This document shows, piece after piece, positions 10,561 to 22,815 of a DNA stretch of 64,000 nt. The position numbers and the translations under genes were made by a program. This DNA comes from Enchytraeus crypticus. Lineage: Eukaryota; Annelida; Clitellata; Enchytraeida; Enchytraeidae. The stretch lies in the NCBI GenBank assembly GCA_905160935.1, contig CAJHZI010000198.1, forward strand, positions 437,501 to 501,500, read 5' to 3'. Below the pieces are notes generated by a model. The model saw nothing but the letters and a program-made list of their open reading frames with translations. It did not search any database and was not told the origin of the DNA. Position 1 is the first letter of the stretch. The number at the start of each line of letters is the position of its first letter.

Positions 10561-13500
10561 CTATGCCAAGAACGAGTCAACAATCCCTCATATGGGATGT
10601 AAATCATTTACAGCATGGAATATATTCTCGTCGTCAGTTCAAGAATTACTTTTCTGGTTCGACCATCGCTGAGAGTGCTTTTGACAATTTTCCATGTATT
10701 CATTTATGTGTTTGGCAATTTGATCTTATTAATAAATCATTACAAATATTTTACTATATCGTTAATGGGTTTCACTAACACCATCACTCACATTGATTCT
10801 TTCGTATCGCTCTACAATTTGTTGGAGATTATGTTTCAAATTTTACGGTGATTGGATAAATTTCATTTCAAATTGAATATATTGCACGATTATTCACTGT
10901 AGTCGACTCCATTGATAATTCAAAACGTGAATTTTCGAGTTATGAAGGAGAATTCATGAAATAATGGTGTATATCATTGAATAGTTATTGCATAAGGTCA
11001 AATTTAAAACAAGTCTGCTAACAGAAGCTGATGTTTGTATTTCGTATAGCCTATTATAGTTTCTCTGATCTTTGATCTTACTTGATAATTATGTACTCAG
11101 AATTGAGAAGAGTAGTGCTACACAATTGGATTTTAAATTTTGTGCCACTTAGGCCTATAAGGTGAGCAATTGAATGTTGCACCAAAATACTGAACAATTT
11201 TGCATCTCTTTGTATTATCATATCCATTTGTCATTTGATAAAGTACGGAGGAAGAGAATATTGCAGCACTAATGCTAAATTAACTGTTCACTCCGCTGCT
11301 GTTTATTTAGAGCGAAATTAGCAGAATTACCGGAAGCCAAAACAATGAAAACGGATGCGTTGCATTTTCAATGCAGATTGAGAATGCAATGGTAACAATA
11401 TAACTTGTTTACTATAGCTCTTTGGGAGCTTCAAAAAGCAAAAGTAAAGTAAGCTGTTAGAGCGTTTCTGTTCTAGCGGTTTGAATCACACGATCAATCC
11501 ATCAATTAATAAAAATTTAGCCTCCTGCTCCTCGTCATAAGGCTTGCAGACTCCATACAAAGAGCCTTCAAAACACCACACGACTATACACTAATATGCC
11601 TGTGCAAGGCGGTAGATGGCTTAACTTTCTAGGCTAGAGACAGAGTTTAATTTCCGACCTTTTCCAATACAGCAAGCATTTATTTCAACAACGAAAAAGC
11701 ATCTTGTTTTGCATTCAAACCTGCAATTATCAATCTCCATTTCACATACAGCGCTACCTTGTTTTTAAAGATAGCATTATTACTATATACTATCGCCATG
11801 CTATCTATGGCGTCCATTCAAACGCGACTTTCTCACGTGTTTTTTGTAATATCGGGAGTTCGAGAGCTGCAATTAGCGTTCAGCAGAATCAGACGTAGCG
11901 AAGCATTTGCGTTGATTTCTCCCTCTTGCGCTTTTCGACGCGGTCATTATCCGGCAAGTAGGATACAAATGGTGGCTAAGTAAGAGTACATCTCGTTATA
12001 GTATCATTAATCCTACCTACTCTTGGCAACTAGCCGTCTTTTCAGCTTCTTCTCTTCATACGGAAGTGATTTTTTCAACCCGTTACTTCGACATATTGCA
12101 GCTTGAAAGAGTGAATTTCGCTCAGTGTCTAACTACGGCCGCCCACACATTTCTTTGCAGGAAACGATTCTACGAAGAAAAGATGATATTCTTGTAATAC
12201 CTATAGATTTGACTCGGAGTTCAGTTGAGGTGCGGCAAGAACACTTTTTCTTTTTGAATATTATTTCAATTTGTTTCCTATTAATGTTCACAAATTAAAA
12301 TTACACAGAGAGAAATATTTTTCATTTTCACCAAATTTTACAGAGTAATAACATCAATGAACATGTGACAAAAAAGAAAAGCGAAATAAACATTATTGAA
12401 AAATACAAGTAATAAGTGCAAGAAGTTCAGTAAGTACTAAAACGAATTACAAAGTCATAAATTACTAATTCATAAATAGAATGATGTAAATGTCCTCTTT
12501 TGAATTTATGTAAGTAATTATTAATAGCATTCAAGTTTTAAGGTTAATTAGGATACCTTACAGCAATTTTTACAACACTTTGCACAAATTCAAAACAATG
12601 CAAAACTACGATCACACTAAAGATATTTTTACCTCAGCCTTTGTTTGCTTTTATTTACTAGAATCTTCTGTTGTGAAAGCTGAAACAAATCAAAGAGAAT
12701 TCCATCGAATTGCATACCGTAGAAGAGAAACTTTTTACGAAAGATTGTATTGGGTTATAATATTCTTGCAATTGCGACTGTTTACCATGTGGTTAGTAAT
12801 ACAATCACCGTTAATGCAGAATTAATATTTTTCGAGTAGAATGATCCAATATAGCTAAATTCCCTCAGGATAAGCTCCTGCGTGTTTTACGCATTACTTT
12901 AGTAAAATTACTCCTAGAGCAGCAAACTAAAGGGAAAGATTTGTGATACTATTACTACTAAATTTGATTACGGTGGTTTTATGGAAAGTTAAGGAAATTT
13001 AGTGGGCCAAAGAATAATGCGAAACGTTTAAGTAATGTAGAGAAATAATACATCTAAACGGCATTTCCAGTATTTCAAGACTCACGTAGCTACTAATGAG
13101 CTGTTAGAGCTAATGCCTGCGTTACAGTTCTTCAACGTCGCGAATACTAACCGTTATAAAAAAAACCTCCGATGATTGCAGGTGACGGTTTTAATTTTGT
13201 CTTTCTAGTGGTAGATATCTGGGCCAGTATAGTTTCTCCAGCAAATTACAAGTTACATATCATTTTAGTTATACATGTATATTCAATTGTTCGCAAAGCA
13301 ACCAATAGGTTCTCTGTTCACAAAGCTACCTATTGGTTATACGTTCATTAAGATACGTATTTATTATATGTTCTTAATATTATATGTAAGCTACTTGTCA
13401 ATTGGCTATATATTCATTAATAAAAATATTTATTATATGTCAGTTGAGCTACCTATAGATACTCTTTTCATTAGGATATCTATTGCTTAATTGGTTAAAT

Positions 13501-13610
13501 CATACTAAGCCAATCACATGAGCCAAAGACTTGTACTACACTCCATGTTTAATCATTTATTCATTTCATATCTTTTACAGGAAGTTATTTGAGATACTTT
13601 TCTCATGCTA
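10561..13610. other. No gene seen
   Basis: Several overlapping short frames (10563-10851, 11704-11983, 12580-12825, 13275-13490) lack family motifs and have AT-driven composition. Confidence 0.6.
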
Positions 13611-13661
13611 TCTCTCTCTCTCTCTCTGCTAGGCTGGTAGAATGTCTGTGTCAACAGAATT

Positions 13662-13733
<72 letters not shown>

Positions 13734-13746
13734 ATATATATATATA
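13611..13746. repeat. (CT)n then long (TA)n tract
   Basis: (CT)n at 13611-13628 and (TA)n at about 13671-13746, ending at the mariner-type end. Confidence 0.9.
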
Positions 13747-13835
13747 CAGGGTGAGTAAAAAAATGAAAATGTAAAAGTTTGTAATTTACTTTAAAAGTTT
13801 TTGAAATCATTTCAAAATGCAATCATAAGATCATG
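13747..13835 (+). mobile_element. Solo end of the same Tc1/mariner-type family
   Basis: CAGGGTGAGTAAAAAAATG begins right at the edge of a (TA)n tract, as at 57806. No matching opposite end was found nearby. The similarity beyond the first 18 bases is weak, so it may be a related family. Confidence 0.5.
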
Positions 13836-14714
13836 GCTAGTCAACGTTTATGTCACTCGCAATAGGTGTTTGCATTATTCCCTAGTAACTCAAAATACCA
13901 CCAGAAACATTCTCTTTTAAAAGACGTGCTAATTTATTACAGAAATATTCTGCTTATACCTTAGTACTTAAAATTTAGCATTGCGCCATTAATCTCGTAT
14001 TTTTTGCATTATCGAAGCTAAAAAAATAAATACTTATTTTAGGATTTAAGAAATATTTAGCCACTGCATTCCATTACATTATAAATTTTGTTTTAATAAA
14101 ATTTAGTTGAAAACTATATAATAATATTTAATTCAACAAATAGCCTTTGTGGAGAAGATAGCAAAGGCACTGCTGCAGTTCTTAGGGCGAATGTTCCACT
14201 GCGCATGCTCAGCGGATCCTATATTAATTGTTGATGTACTCATAAAGTTTACACTGGTGATCCGGCATGAAGGTCCTTTCCGCATCCTTGATTATCCGGT
14301 CTAAAACACGCTCCGGTGGTTATCTGTATCCAGCGATAAGAAAAGTTTCCAACTTCCTTACATGAATGTTTAATTGATTAATAAGTTCAGTTTTCTATTT
14401 TAAAAATGACATTATATACGATTTTAACGTATAGGTATTGAGCGGCAGAATAGAGAATACTAAATCTTTATTGTTTTAGATTCTCTAAATTTATGGTTTG
14501 GTTTGTTCACTTGGTGTACTTTACCTTTTCTCATGATTTCAGATTTCAAGTTTTTGTTATCTTTTAAATTTACATTTCAATATGAGAATCAGAATGTTCT
14601 AGAAAATTAATCCTTTAGGTCGTGTTGAAATGTTCAATAAAGTTATAAAAATGTTAAACTATTTGTAATAAATAAATAAATTCTTCCATCTGGGATTTGA
14701 AAAAAGAATAAATC
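13836..14714. other. No gene seen
   Basis: AT-rich. A GC-richer patch at 14160-14340 shows no ORF. Confidence 0.6.
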
Positions 14715-15240
14715 GTATTTTGAAAAATTACCTTATACTTTTTACACTAGGCCTACTCAACATAGCAATAAGGATATACCATCCTTTCACAACATACGGA
14801 TTGCTTGGGATATATATAATTGTGAAATTCACCAGCAGAGAGTTACTTATTTCACCCAATACAACTTTACAGAATAAACACAAATTTCATAATGTTAAAC
14901 AACTTTATATGAATTATAATGTATTACCAATTTTTCAGTTATTCCAATTACATACTGGTAAACTTGTTTTTAAATGTATTAATTTTCCCGATCTGACTAC
15001 GTCAGAATCCATGAGATGTACTGTATGTTGATTGACAAGCAGATTTCGTCTGTATATAATACCAGGCTCTCCGAAACCCATTATTTGGGTGCTAGAACAA
15101 CCTCAGAATTTGTTAAATCTTATGCATATAAGTATGTCAATTCTTGGAACCAAATACTTCCTGATATCCGCAGTTCGAGGTCTCTAGCTGAATTCACCAA
15201 ACGTTACAAATGTATATTGTTTGATGGCTTGTAAATGTCT
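14715..15240 (+). mobile_element. Third non-LTR reverse transcriptase family, C-terminal fragment
   Basis: The two frames 14720-15031 and 15016-15234 overlap and shift. Residues NVLPIFQLFQLHTGKLVFKC, then YNTRLSETHYLGARTT and SWNQILPDIRSSRSLAEFTK match the last domain of jockey/CR1-like polymerases. The stop is near 15232. DNA to about 15590 may be its 3' UTR. The sequence differs from CR1-A and CR1-B. Confidence 0.65.
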
Positions 15241-15849
15241 ATATTTTCGTTTTTTGTGTAATTATTCACATAGATTTGTGACTTAGCTAACTGCTTTCTA
15301 ATCACATTAATTTGTAATTTATTTTCCTTTCTTAAGATAAATTTTTATTTTGGTTGATTTTGCATTATACATGTATATGTCATTAATGAGTTATAGACGA
15401 TGGTCAGCTAGATAAGATGTGTATCATCTTCCCTGACGGCCGTTGTTCTGGTGTATATAGACTGATTGACACACTGTGTTCCTGGGTATTTTTTTAAAAT
15501 TTTATTTCATTTAAATGTTTATTTCTGTTTGCATTTGTCAGTGATTTGGTGTTGATGCTGAAATAAACACATATCTCTCTCATACAGCCTGTAACTTACT
15601 TTTACATGGACTTTTTTGTCTATAATATTTTCCGATTAAGATCGATCTCAAGTCGCGCACACTCGTCGTGTAGGAATAGATTGAATTACTGAGGTCACTT
15701 GTCGATATGATAAGTTCCTAATGGCTAAGCCTCAATAACTTCATCATCCGGAAGAGTGTGACTATTAGACGCGGAGTCTTTCATTGTGCTTCCTGGAAGG
15801 AGTTCTACGCTAAACTTCAAACAGATCCAGGAGTGAATTTTAATTCCAG
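15241..15849. other. Probable 3' UTR of the adjacent retroelement, then unassigned DNA
   Basis: 15241-15590 has a GACGGCCGTTGTTCTGGTG block and AATAAA-like ends. Nothing else was recognised. Confidence 0.4.
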
Positions 15850-15892
15850 TCTGAGCTTTTAGTCTGAGCTTGTAGTCTGAGCTTGTAAAATA
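15850..15892 (+). repeat. Three tandem 14-15-bp units
   Basis: AGTCTGAGCTTTT, AGTCTGAGCTTGT, AGTCTGAGCTTGT. Confidence 0.8.
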
Positions 15893-16004
15893 AATAATCG
15901 AAGTTTTGCAAATAGGGTGCAAAAGAACCATAACTCTTAATAACTGGTTATGAGCTACTATAGTAGGCTAGATTCACTATTTCAAATTAAGCTACCAATT
16001 CCTA

Positions 16005-16150
16005 TGCTGGAGCCAGTTCCGGCTGAAGCCAGTGATGAAGTCGGTAAGACTATCGACCGCGGATCAGTTTGTGCGGGGTTCAAATCCTGGGCTCGTCCGT
16101 CACTGATATCGCTTTCGAGTGAGGAAACTAACGTTAATCTTAGCTTTACT
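16005..16150 (+). mobile_element. SINE family S copy
   Basis: A box TGATGAAGTCGGTAAG, B box GGGTTCAAATCC at 16077, tail GAGGAAACTAACGTTAATC. The first 20 bases (GGAGCCAGTTCC, GGCTGAAGCCAG) look partly duplicated. Confidence 0.85.
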
Positions 16151-16789
16151 TTTTGCTTTATGCAGCAGGAGATATGCTAGAAATTATCAATATTTTTCAT
16201 TATTAATTTATTGTTAACACAATTAGTAGCTATTAATAATTTAACAATTGATTAAAATGTCAGTGTTAATGTTAACATAACAGCATATATTAACGTAACA
16301 CTAACATAATACCTGTATCACAATGCGAATTACCACCAACATTAACATTGAATCATTTTAATTGTTAACCAATTAATTTGTTCTTCCTTAAGTTCTCAGA
16401 GTGATTTGCTCACAAATTTAAAGAGGTTAGGATTATTTTTGATTGGATCTTAATTTCAGTTCATTTCTGACAGCTACCGATTTCTTTCTTAATTACATTT
16501 TAGCTTACATTTACTACACGACATTGGAATTGTTGCACTGAGACAATAATTATATTTCAAGGAAAGTCTGAATGTACAAATCCATAAACCCGGAACTGTG
16601 TCAACCGGAAGTCCAAATCCACATTCATCTCTTGGAGACGGTTTTGATAAATCCAAGCTCCGTTTCTTCATTTAATGTTCATGGCATTGTTTGAATGAGT
16701 CATTGCTGAATGGAGTTGTGTGTGCATTACTGTACTTACTCCGTGGTTTTGATTGAGTATCTCTTTGCTGCTTTTAACATGTAAAGTAT
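16151..16789. other. No gene seen
   Basis: A run of TTAACA/TAACATAA words at 16210-16380. The - strand frame 16489-16671 is unsupported. Confidence 0.6.
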
Positions 16790-16937
16790 AAACCATCGCA
16801 GCCTCTATCTTTGTATTTGTACATATTTAATGTAGTTTGGAATTTTGCACCGTTTAGACCTTCTTTTTGCTCAATGGCCTTGGGTTGTGTTAATATTGCT
16901 TGATGTTGTCATGGGTGACAGTAATTGTTGGTATGCT
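16790..16937 (+). mobile_element. CR1-B 3' UTR fragment
   Basis: TTTTGCACCGTTTAGACCTT, then TTGCTTGATGTTGTCATGGG and TGACAGTAATTGTTGGTATG match the 22680-22800 3' UTR with small changes. Confidence 0.6.
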
Positions 16938-17047
16938 ATATCATAGCTACTCTGTAGAACTACTGCTATTCATAATTCTTGGCTTCATATGAAAAATTTG
17001 TATATTATATGAGCATGCATGTATATAAATACATGTATATCAGTATT

Positions 17048-17130
17048 AGCCCGAAACCTGGGCTGCCCGTCACTGACATCGCTTTCAAATGAGGAAACTG
17101 ACGTTGACATTAGCCTTGCCTTACCTTATC
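17048..17130 (+). mobile_element. SINE family S, 3' half only
   Basis: CCTGGGCTGCCCGTCACTG, ATCGCTTTCAAATGAGG, AAACTGACGTTGACATTAGC. The A box part is missing. Confidence 0.75.
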
Positions 17131-17412
17131 TTAAATGGACGTAGTAAACTAAACTATGGAGGTTAACATAGATTTTAAAAAGAAAAGATGTAACATTTGA
17201 TAACATAATTTTAAGTATATTTTAAATATCGTTTAATCGCTAAGCTTATTTACTGAAGTTATATTTAAGTTGAAATTCTGTCATTTTATATCCAGCTACG
17301 CATATAATAAAAATAAATTACTATCACATTGTTATTTATGCCTATTAGTACCTGTGATATTGGAGCACTGTTAGTAAAAAATTTTAACAACAATTCTTGG
17401 CAAAATAGAAGT

Positions 17413-19228
17413 ATTAACCCATTAATGCCCAACTTTTCTTTTCCTCATAGTTTTTGTTGGTGACATGTCTTTAGGGTCACAATAATGGGATCAGGTGGTA
17501 TTTTCGAATTTTTTTCACTTTTGTGAGAAATATCTTTAAAAATATATGCGTCCCATATATGGAATCGTAGGCACGAATACACGAGTATTTTCAAGTATCG
17601 CTTGTGAAGTGTTAATTGTTCATTATACACCATATCATTATATCTGAGACATCAAATTAATATTGGAAGCTGAGAATTAAGAGTCTGGCAAATATTTAAG
17701 CAATTTTTATGGGTAATATGTGCTCCAAAGATTCTGTAAGGTGCCTAGCTCTGCTCAACATGACAAAAAATCACATGCACTATTTTTGGCACTAACTTTA
17801 GCTAGTCCTATCAGTCCAAAATATCTCAGACTTGTTATTAGTATCTAATTTTACAGTGTATATGGTGTATTTGTTTGCAATACGCTTACTGTACAGTCCT
17901 ACGTTGCACTTCAAGCATTTATATTTAGACTCTCCTCTACAGCTCTCACCACGCAGTTATGATTTGCTGTGGTCTGTGTAATGATCTTGATGATCCAAAT
18001 GTACTTCAGCAAGAACACGGCGATCCAGGGAGACTTGATACACAGAGGTATGCTCAAGCTTCAACGAAATGTGGATCGTATCAAATACACTTGGTATACA
18101 TTTCACCAAAATTGCAACAATCCTATTGTTTATCTAGTATTTCTGGTGACTTTCTATGGAGAGTCGTGCATTTTAAATATCGCATAGCGACATCCGATCG
18201 ACATTTATGCGACGAGTGACCATCATCATTTATTACATAGTATGCTGATGTGTATAGGCTGATAAATTTCTATCAATTTGGTCCTTACCTTTCATTTCAC
18301 GCCAGTAAGCCAAGCACAAGTATGTTTGCTGCACCTCAAACACCACGCCCTTTCACTCTAGATCAACGCTTGATATTTCGAAGTCGAATAGCAAGTAGGC
18401 CTACAACATGGCAATTCGAGGTTAAAATTGGTGAAAGCAGAACTATTAGTCTAACGAACAATAAAATGTTTGACATCCCATGTTTTTTCGTATTCTTGAG
18501 GTTGGACAACGGACATTTGGATACGTGGTTTACGCGGATGGATTCTGTTGAACCAATTCCACTACAATATCAATACCTGTTGTAAAGAGTTCAACTATAA
18601 GCTGTAGCATTTAGCATATTGTATATAGGTAGCAGGTTGTCTTAGTAGAGTTGGTATATCATCAGTGGTGGAAGTTCTGCTATCACATTTATGCTGCATG
18701 TAGGCCCCTATCCGGGCTGTAATACACTAATACACGGCAGATAGGCCTTCCTTATTGAACAGACAAATTATCGCTTGACCATAATTTAAAAAAAAGTAAA
18801 AAAATATTCTTTCTGAGTGATATAGTTGTATATACTGAAAAAGTTTGAAATCTAGAAGATAGTAACAGAATTTTTATTATTTTACAATGATATGTCAAAC
18901 CGTGTGTATTCGTGCCTACAATTTCTAAGGGCATCTAGGAGTATCACTATCAGCAAAAAATATTTTAGGATTAGGTTTCCAAATAATGAATTTTGGCTTT
19001 TATAAGGTGCGAATGTCAGTGTTTGTAAAATGAGAAAAAGATGGAGAATTTATGCCTGAGAACTGGAGCGAGGAAACGAATTATTTCGTCATTTATTGAT
19101 TAAGTGTCTTTAATTATATCATACAACATTGCTGTATAATCGTTTTGACAAAAACAATTGAATTGGTTATTTTTCGCATAGGTTTTGCAATCGTCCCATA
19201 TATAGGATCGTAGGCATTAATGGGTTAA
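17413..19228. mobile_element. Element with piggyBac-style ends, transposase not recognised
   Basis: TTAA at 17413 and TTAA at 19225 flank a 12-bp inverted repeat CCCATTAATGCC, typical of piggyBac insertions (TTAA target, ends starting CCC). Inside each end are longer subterminal repeats: GTAGGCACGAATACAC near 17569 and its inverse near 18903, and a TCCCATATAT-GATCGTAGGC block near 17551 and 19194. ORFs inside (17959-18219, 18250-18585) show no transposase motif I know, so it is probably non-autonomous or badly decayed. Confidence 0.65.
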
Positions 19229-19930
19229 GACCCAACAAAGTTGGCAATTATGCTAAGAAAACTATTGGACTCGTGTTTCATACTATGTGGCCTATAGCAT
19301 GTAGTCGCTAAGGTATTATTATGGTATGACGTTTAGAATCCAAAACCAAAAGAAATCGGAATTTTGTATGATATCATATTAGCGTTAATAAGCTTCACTT
19401 TCCAACAAATTATATCTCAAGCCCCTATATAACTAAACGAATAACTAATCTGACAACGAATCAAGATTAGCTACAATTACAGGTGTTTCAAAATCATATC
19501 GTTAATAATTGTTATTATTTGACAAATAATGTACATTTTAGTTGGCATTATAAATGTTAACAAATAATTTCAGTTGGTTTACATAGTTCTTCGTAGAAGG
19601 TTTTAAGCGAACTTGTTGCATTAAGTTACTGACACGCTGGCCTATAAAAGACTTTCAATCATTAAACGCAATGAATTCAAGACCATAGATTTAAACTGAA
19701 ATTAATATTTTATATGAAAAATTTCAAAACTATAACCTCTCGAACATAATTGTTAGTTTGCTTTCTCACTTAGCTCCTGACCAAATCATTTATATCGCGT
19801 GCCTACAGACTTAGATATGGTTTGACTTCGAGTGACCTCACTGCCTGAAGCGACATCAGCCGAGGCTGAGTCCTACACTCAATGTTACATCATTCAAGCT
19901 TATATATTCTTCACGTGGTTTAACATTGAA
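19229..19930. other. No gene seen
   Basis: AT-rich. (TAA)n begins at about 19935. Confidence 0.6.
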
Positions 19931-19977
19931 GTAAAAATAAAAATAATAAAAGTAATAATAATAATAATAACAACAAT

Positions 19978-20115
19978 AATATCCATGGTTATTAATAATC
20001 ATTGCCTTTTGAACGCATCAATTGCACCCGGCGCCCATTTAAGAATTACCTTCCAACACTCTGGAAATTTTTCATTAAAAATCGTCAACACTCGCTCTTC
20101 CAAGGTGGTCACCCA
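19978..20115 (-). mobile_element. Repeat family Z, copy 1
   Basis: CCATGGTTATTAATAATC, GCATCAATTGCACCCGGC, TTTAAGAATTACCTTCCAAC, TCGTCAACACTCGCTCTTCC on the + strand match the reverse complement of 30510-30658. A (TAA)n run precedes it. Confidence 0.6.
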
Positions 20116-20200
20116 AAAATGTACTAACCGAGATCGACATAGCTTAACTTCGATTATCGACGCGCAACTAAACTGAGTTACGCGTCCAGTAAAGTGTAAC

Positions 20201-20256
20201 GCGCTCGAGTAATATGCATTACTCGAAGGCGCACTAAACCGCCTTCGTGTAATACG
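20201..20256. repeat. Overlapping alternative hairpins
   Basis: GCGCTCGAGTAAT (20201) pairs with ATTACTCGAAGGCGC (20218, 2-base bulge); the same middle segment can also pair with CGCCTTCGTGTAATACG (about 20240). GC-rich against an AT-rich background. Confidence 0.6.
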
Positions 20257-20289
20257 TATCATAATGTAGATGGCACATGATACAAGGCA

Positions 20290-20760
20290 GATGGCACACT
20301 CCTGTAAGGCTGTGAAACATGGACATTAAGAAAGGAGGATATTAAGAAAGTGGAAGCATGCGAAATGTGGCTATGGAGAAAAGTGGCGAAGATCAGATAG
20401 ACTGACAAAATTACGAATAAAGAAATAAAGAATACAAAATAAATAAAATTACGAATAAAGAATAAGTAGGTTGGTATAAATAGACAGTTGATAAACAGAT
20501 TAAGAATATCTAGAAGAACTGGATAGGTTATGTAGTGAGATGGATTACTGTACTAAAAGAGGTAACTGAAGGATGAATGGTAGGAAAAAAAATTAGAGGG
20601 AGACCGAGGAAGACCGAGACTTTGGATTCTGAAAGCTGTGACGTCTAAATCATATGATCATATATGAAAATAAAGGCAGAGGATAGAAAAATATGGAGGA
20701 GTTATTTTACGCCATGGACCTGCCGATGGACAGTGCACTAAGAAAGAGCAAAGGTAGATA
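20290..20760 (+). mobile_element. GA-tailed non-LTR retrotransposon, heavily decayed 3' end
   Basis: The DNA matches the C-terminal region of the copies at 59160 and 63440: a GTGAAACATGGACATTAAG start (CETWTLR equivalent), AGGGAGACCGAGGAAGACC (GRGRPR equivalent) and the tail ATGGACCTGCCGATGGACAGTGCACTAAG. Many stops and indels are present. Confidence 0.7.
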
Positions 20761-20854
20761 GGTTGTTGAAAGATGCAGATAAATTAAGAATGCAAAGTTA
20801 GTGTTGTAGAGGCAGGCAAAAACCAAGAAACTTTAGCTGACTTAAGGACAGAAA

Positions 20855-20937
20855 TGAAAATGAAAGCTGAAGACAGAATTGGTTGGCTGATTAACTGCAT
20901 ATGCCATGGACCTGGCGTTACACAGTACACTGGAGTT

Positions 20938-20989
<52 letters not shown>

Positions 20990-20990
20990 T
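20855..20990 (+). mobile_element. 3' end of GA-tailed retrotransposon with (GA)n tail
   Basis: The stretch ATGCCATGGACCTGGCG then CAGTACACTGGAGTTAGAG runs straight into an unbroken (GA)n run at about 20942-20984. It is a very short 5'-truncated insertion, with the microsatellite as its tail. Confidence 0.65.
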
Positions 20991-20999
20991 GAGAGAGCG

Positions 21000-21425
21000 T
21001 GATGCAAGGACAGTTGAAAATTTACGCTCTAGATAAAAACAAGCATCATAAAAATAGTAATAACAGTATTCTGGTAGTAAGTTCAGATTTTTCGATTCCC
21101 ATATACATGGATAGCATTCGCTGATTTTAAAATTGGAAAAAAGGTGCGCAATAATATTATGAGTAAACCAACAAGCTATAATTAGTCTATTAGCAATGCC
21201 TCGATGACAAATCTTTAGCCTACATTATTAGCATTCAGATTATATTATCTCTTAAGGTTTCAGTAAAGAATGAAAAAATTAAATTGAGAGTATATTTTAG
21301 GAGGTATTACAAATTCTAGAATTAACGGATTACAGCTATATCTCCATCCAATGTCTACATCGGTGAAAAGAGATTATAGTTAGTGTCTACGTCACTATGG
21401 AAGTATCTACCTTTGACGTCAATTT
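21000..21425. other. No gene seen
   Basis: AT-rich, no ORF. Confidence 0.6.
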
Positions 21426-21545
21426 ACCAGGGGCGTTCTGGCTTATGCAAAGTGGGGTGGCCAGAGGGGTGGCAAGGAAAAATTTAGGGGGCACATATGA
21501 GGCGATTTTTCGGGGAGGGCGCTATTAAGCCCCCTCCCCGAGGGT
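21426..21545. other. G-rich island with inverted repeat
   Basis: Runs such as GTGGGGTGGCCAGAGGGGTGG and TTTAGGGGGCACATATG, then CGGGGAGGGCGCTATTAAGC paired with CCCCTCCCCG. Sharp contrast with the AT-rich flanks. No ORF. Possibly the end of an unrecognised element. Confidence 0.6.
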
Positions 21546-22519
21546 TGATTTTTTTTAAATTATAGACTTGAAACCGTCTATTTTCTGAGCATCTTATAAA
21601 TATTGGGGATTACTTTCTTTATGAATTTATCATTAATAAATATTTCTGTTATATATCACTTCATCATCATCACATCTGTCTAAATACGTAAAACAAGTTT
21701 GAGTGCACGCAATCCCTGGCCACATACAAGTATGATGTTTTATAAATGATACTAAACAAATAGCTAAAACAATTAACGTAGAAATTTGTAAACTTTAACG
21801 TTTTAAATTTGGATTAAAAGGAAACATTTTTAATTTCTCAAATCATGACATAAATCAAACATTAACTGAACGAAACTTTCATTAAATAGCCTACTTAAGA
21901 TGAACGACATCTATATATTTATTGTCATTACGTACTTTAGGCCTTAATGCTAGAAATAAATTAAATGATATCTTAGCTGTATTGCTAAAACTTTATAAAA
22001 CAATCTAGTGACTATGGTGCATTCAAATGAAGCCCAAAACTGAATGAGAAGTAGAATGAACAATCTACCGATTCGAAGACTCTCAGCCAGATGGCTATAG
22101 AGCCCTTAATTACGTATTAACAGACGTGTTCATTGTCTTATCACACCCTTTGAAATCGACCTAAGGTAGACTTCAAGTTAAGGTCGATCACCTTAATGTG
22201 AATTACAGAGATTCAATTTGAGTATAAAAAATTAACGTCTGAACAACTTTCAGATTCGTACCGGGAGATTTTGCACTCAACTATATAAGGTTAGTATGTT
22301 TTACGAGAGTTGATTGCGGGAGTCTTTCGTAAAATCAAACAGCTTTATAATTCGATGGAAACAGCATCGTAAAAGAATTAGACAATTTGCACTGAAACTA
22401 CTACAACCGATTCGTTGTTCTGCCGGAGTCTCAATTAAGCTTTTACTTGTCTAAATCAGCCTATAACTATGCTGCATCGCAGATCAGGAATTCTCTTTCA
22501 TCTATACTCTTTAGAAGTC
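21546..22519. other. No gene seen
   Basis: AT-rich. 22370-22519 may be upstream coding DNA of the CR1-B copy, but no motif was readable. Confidence 0.5.
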
Positions 22520-22815
22520 TTCTCTTAAATCACATCGGTGACATCAGCCTCCGCTTTCCTATGAGCAGTTCCATAGGCAGTTGAAGACCCATCTTTTCCG
22601 TCTCTCTTTTCCATCCAGTGACTATAAGTTGCGACCAGAACGCAGAGTCCTTTCTTTTAATTTCATTTATCTTTGGACTGATATTTTGGATTTCGTCATT
22701 TGCACCGTTTTGGACCTTCTTTTTGCACACCAGCTGGGATTTGTCTCAATAGTGCTCGATGTTGTCATTGACGACAGTAGCACTCTAATTGTTGTTATGT
22801 TATGTTTATGAGCTT
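22520..22815 (+). mobile_element. Second CR1/L2-like family (CR1-B), RT C-terminus and 3' UTR
   Basis: The frame at 22560-22640 reads FRRQLKTHLFRLSF-type residues (QLKTHLFRLSFPSSDYK), the standard last motif of CR1/L2-like reverse transcriptases. The 3' UTR holds TTTGCACCGTTTTGGACC and ends GCTCGATGTTGTCATTGACG then GTAGCACTCTAATTGTTGTT. The same end occurs at 16800, 43281 and 57510. Confidence 0.7.

Noticed and set aside
13553..13822. Tyr/Ile repeat open frames around (TA)n, also at 57656-57899 and 58520-58708
   Set aside because: Artefacts of TA repeats read in frame.
17959..18585. piggyBac transposase within the 17413-19228 element
   Set aside because: No DDD-type motif or known block could be read in any frame.
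19999..20262. Frame with ASIAPGAHLRITFQHS shared with 30424-30636 as a possible conserved small protein
   Set aside because: The similarity is at DNA level within repeat family Z and includes a SINE A box; frames are otherwise not conserved.
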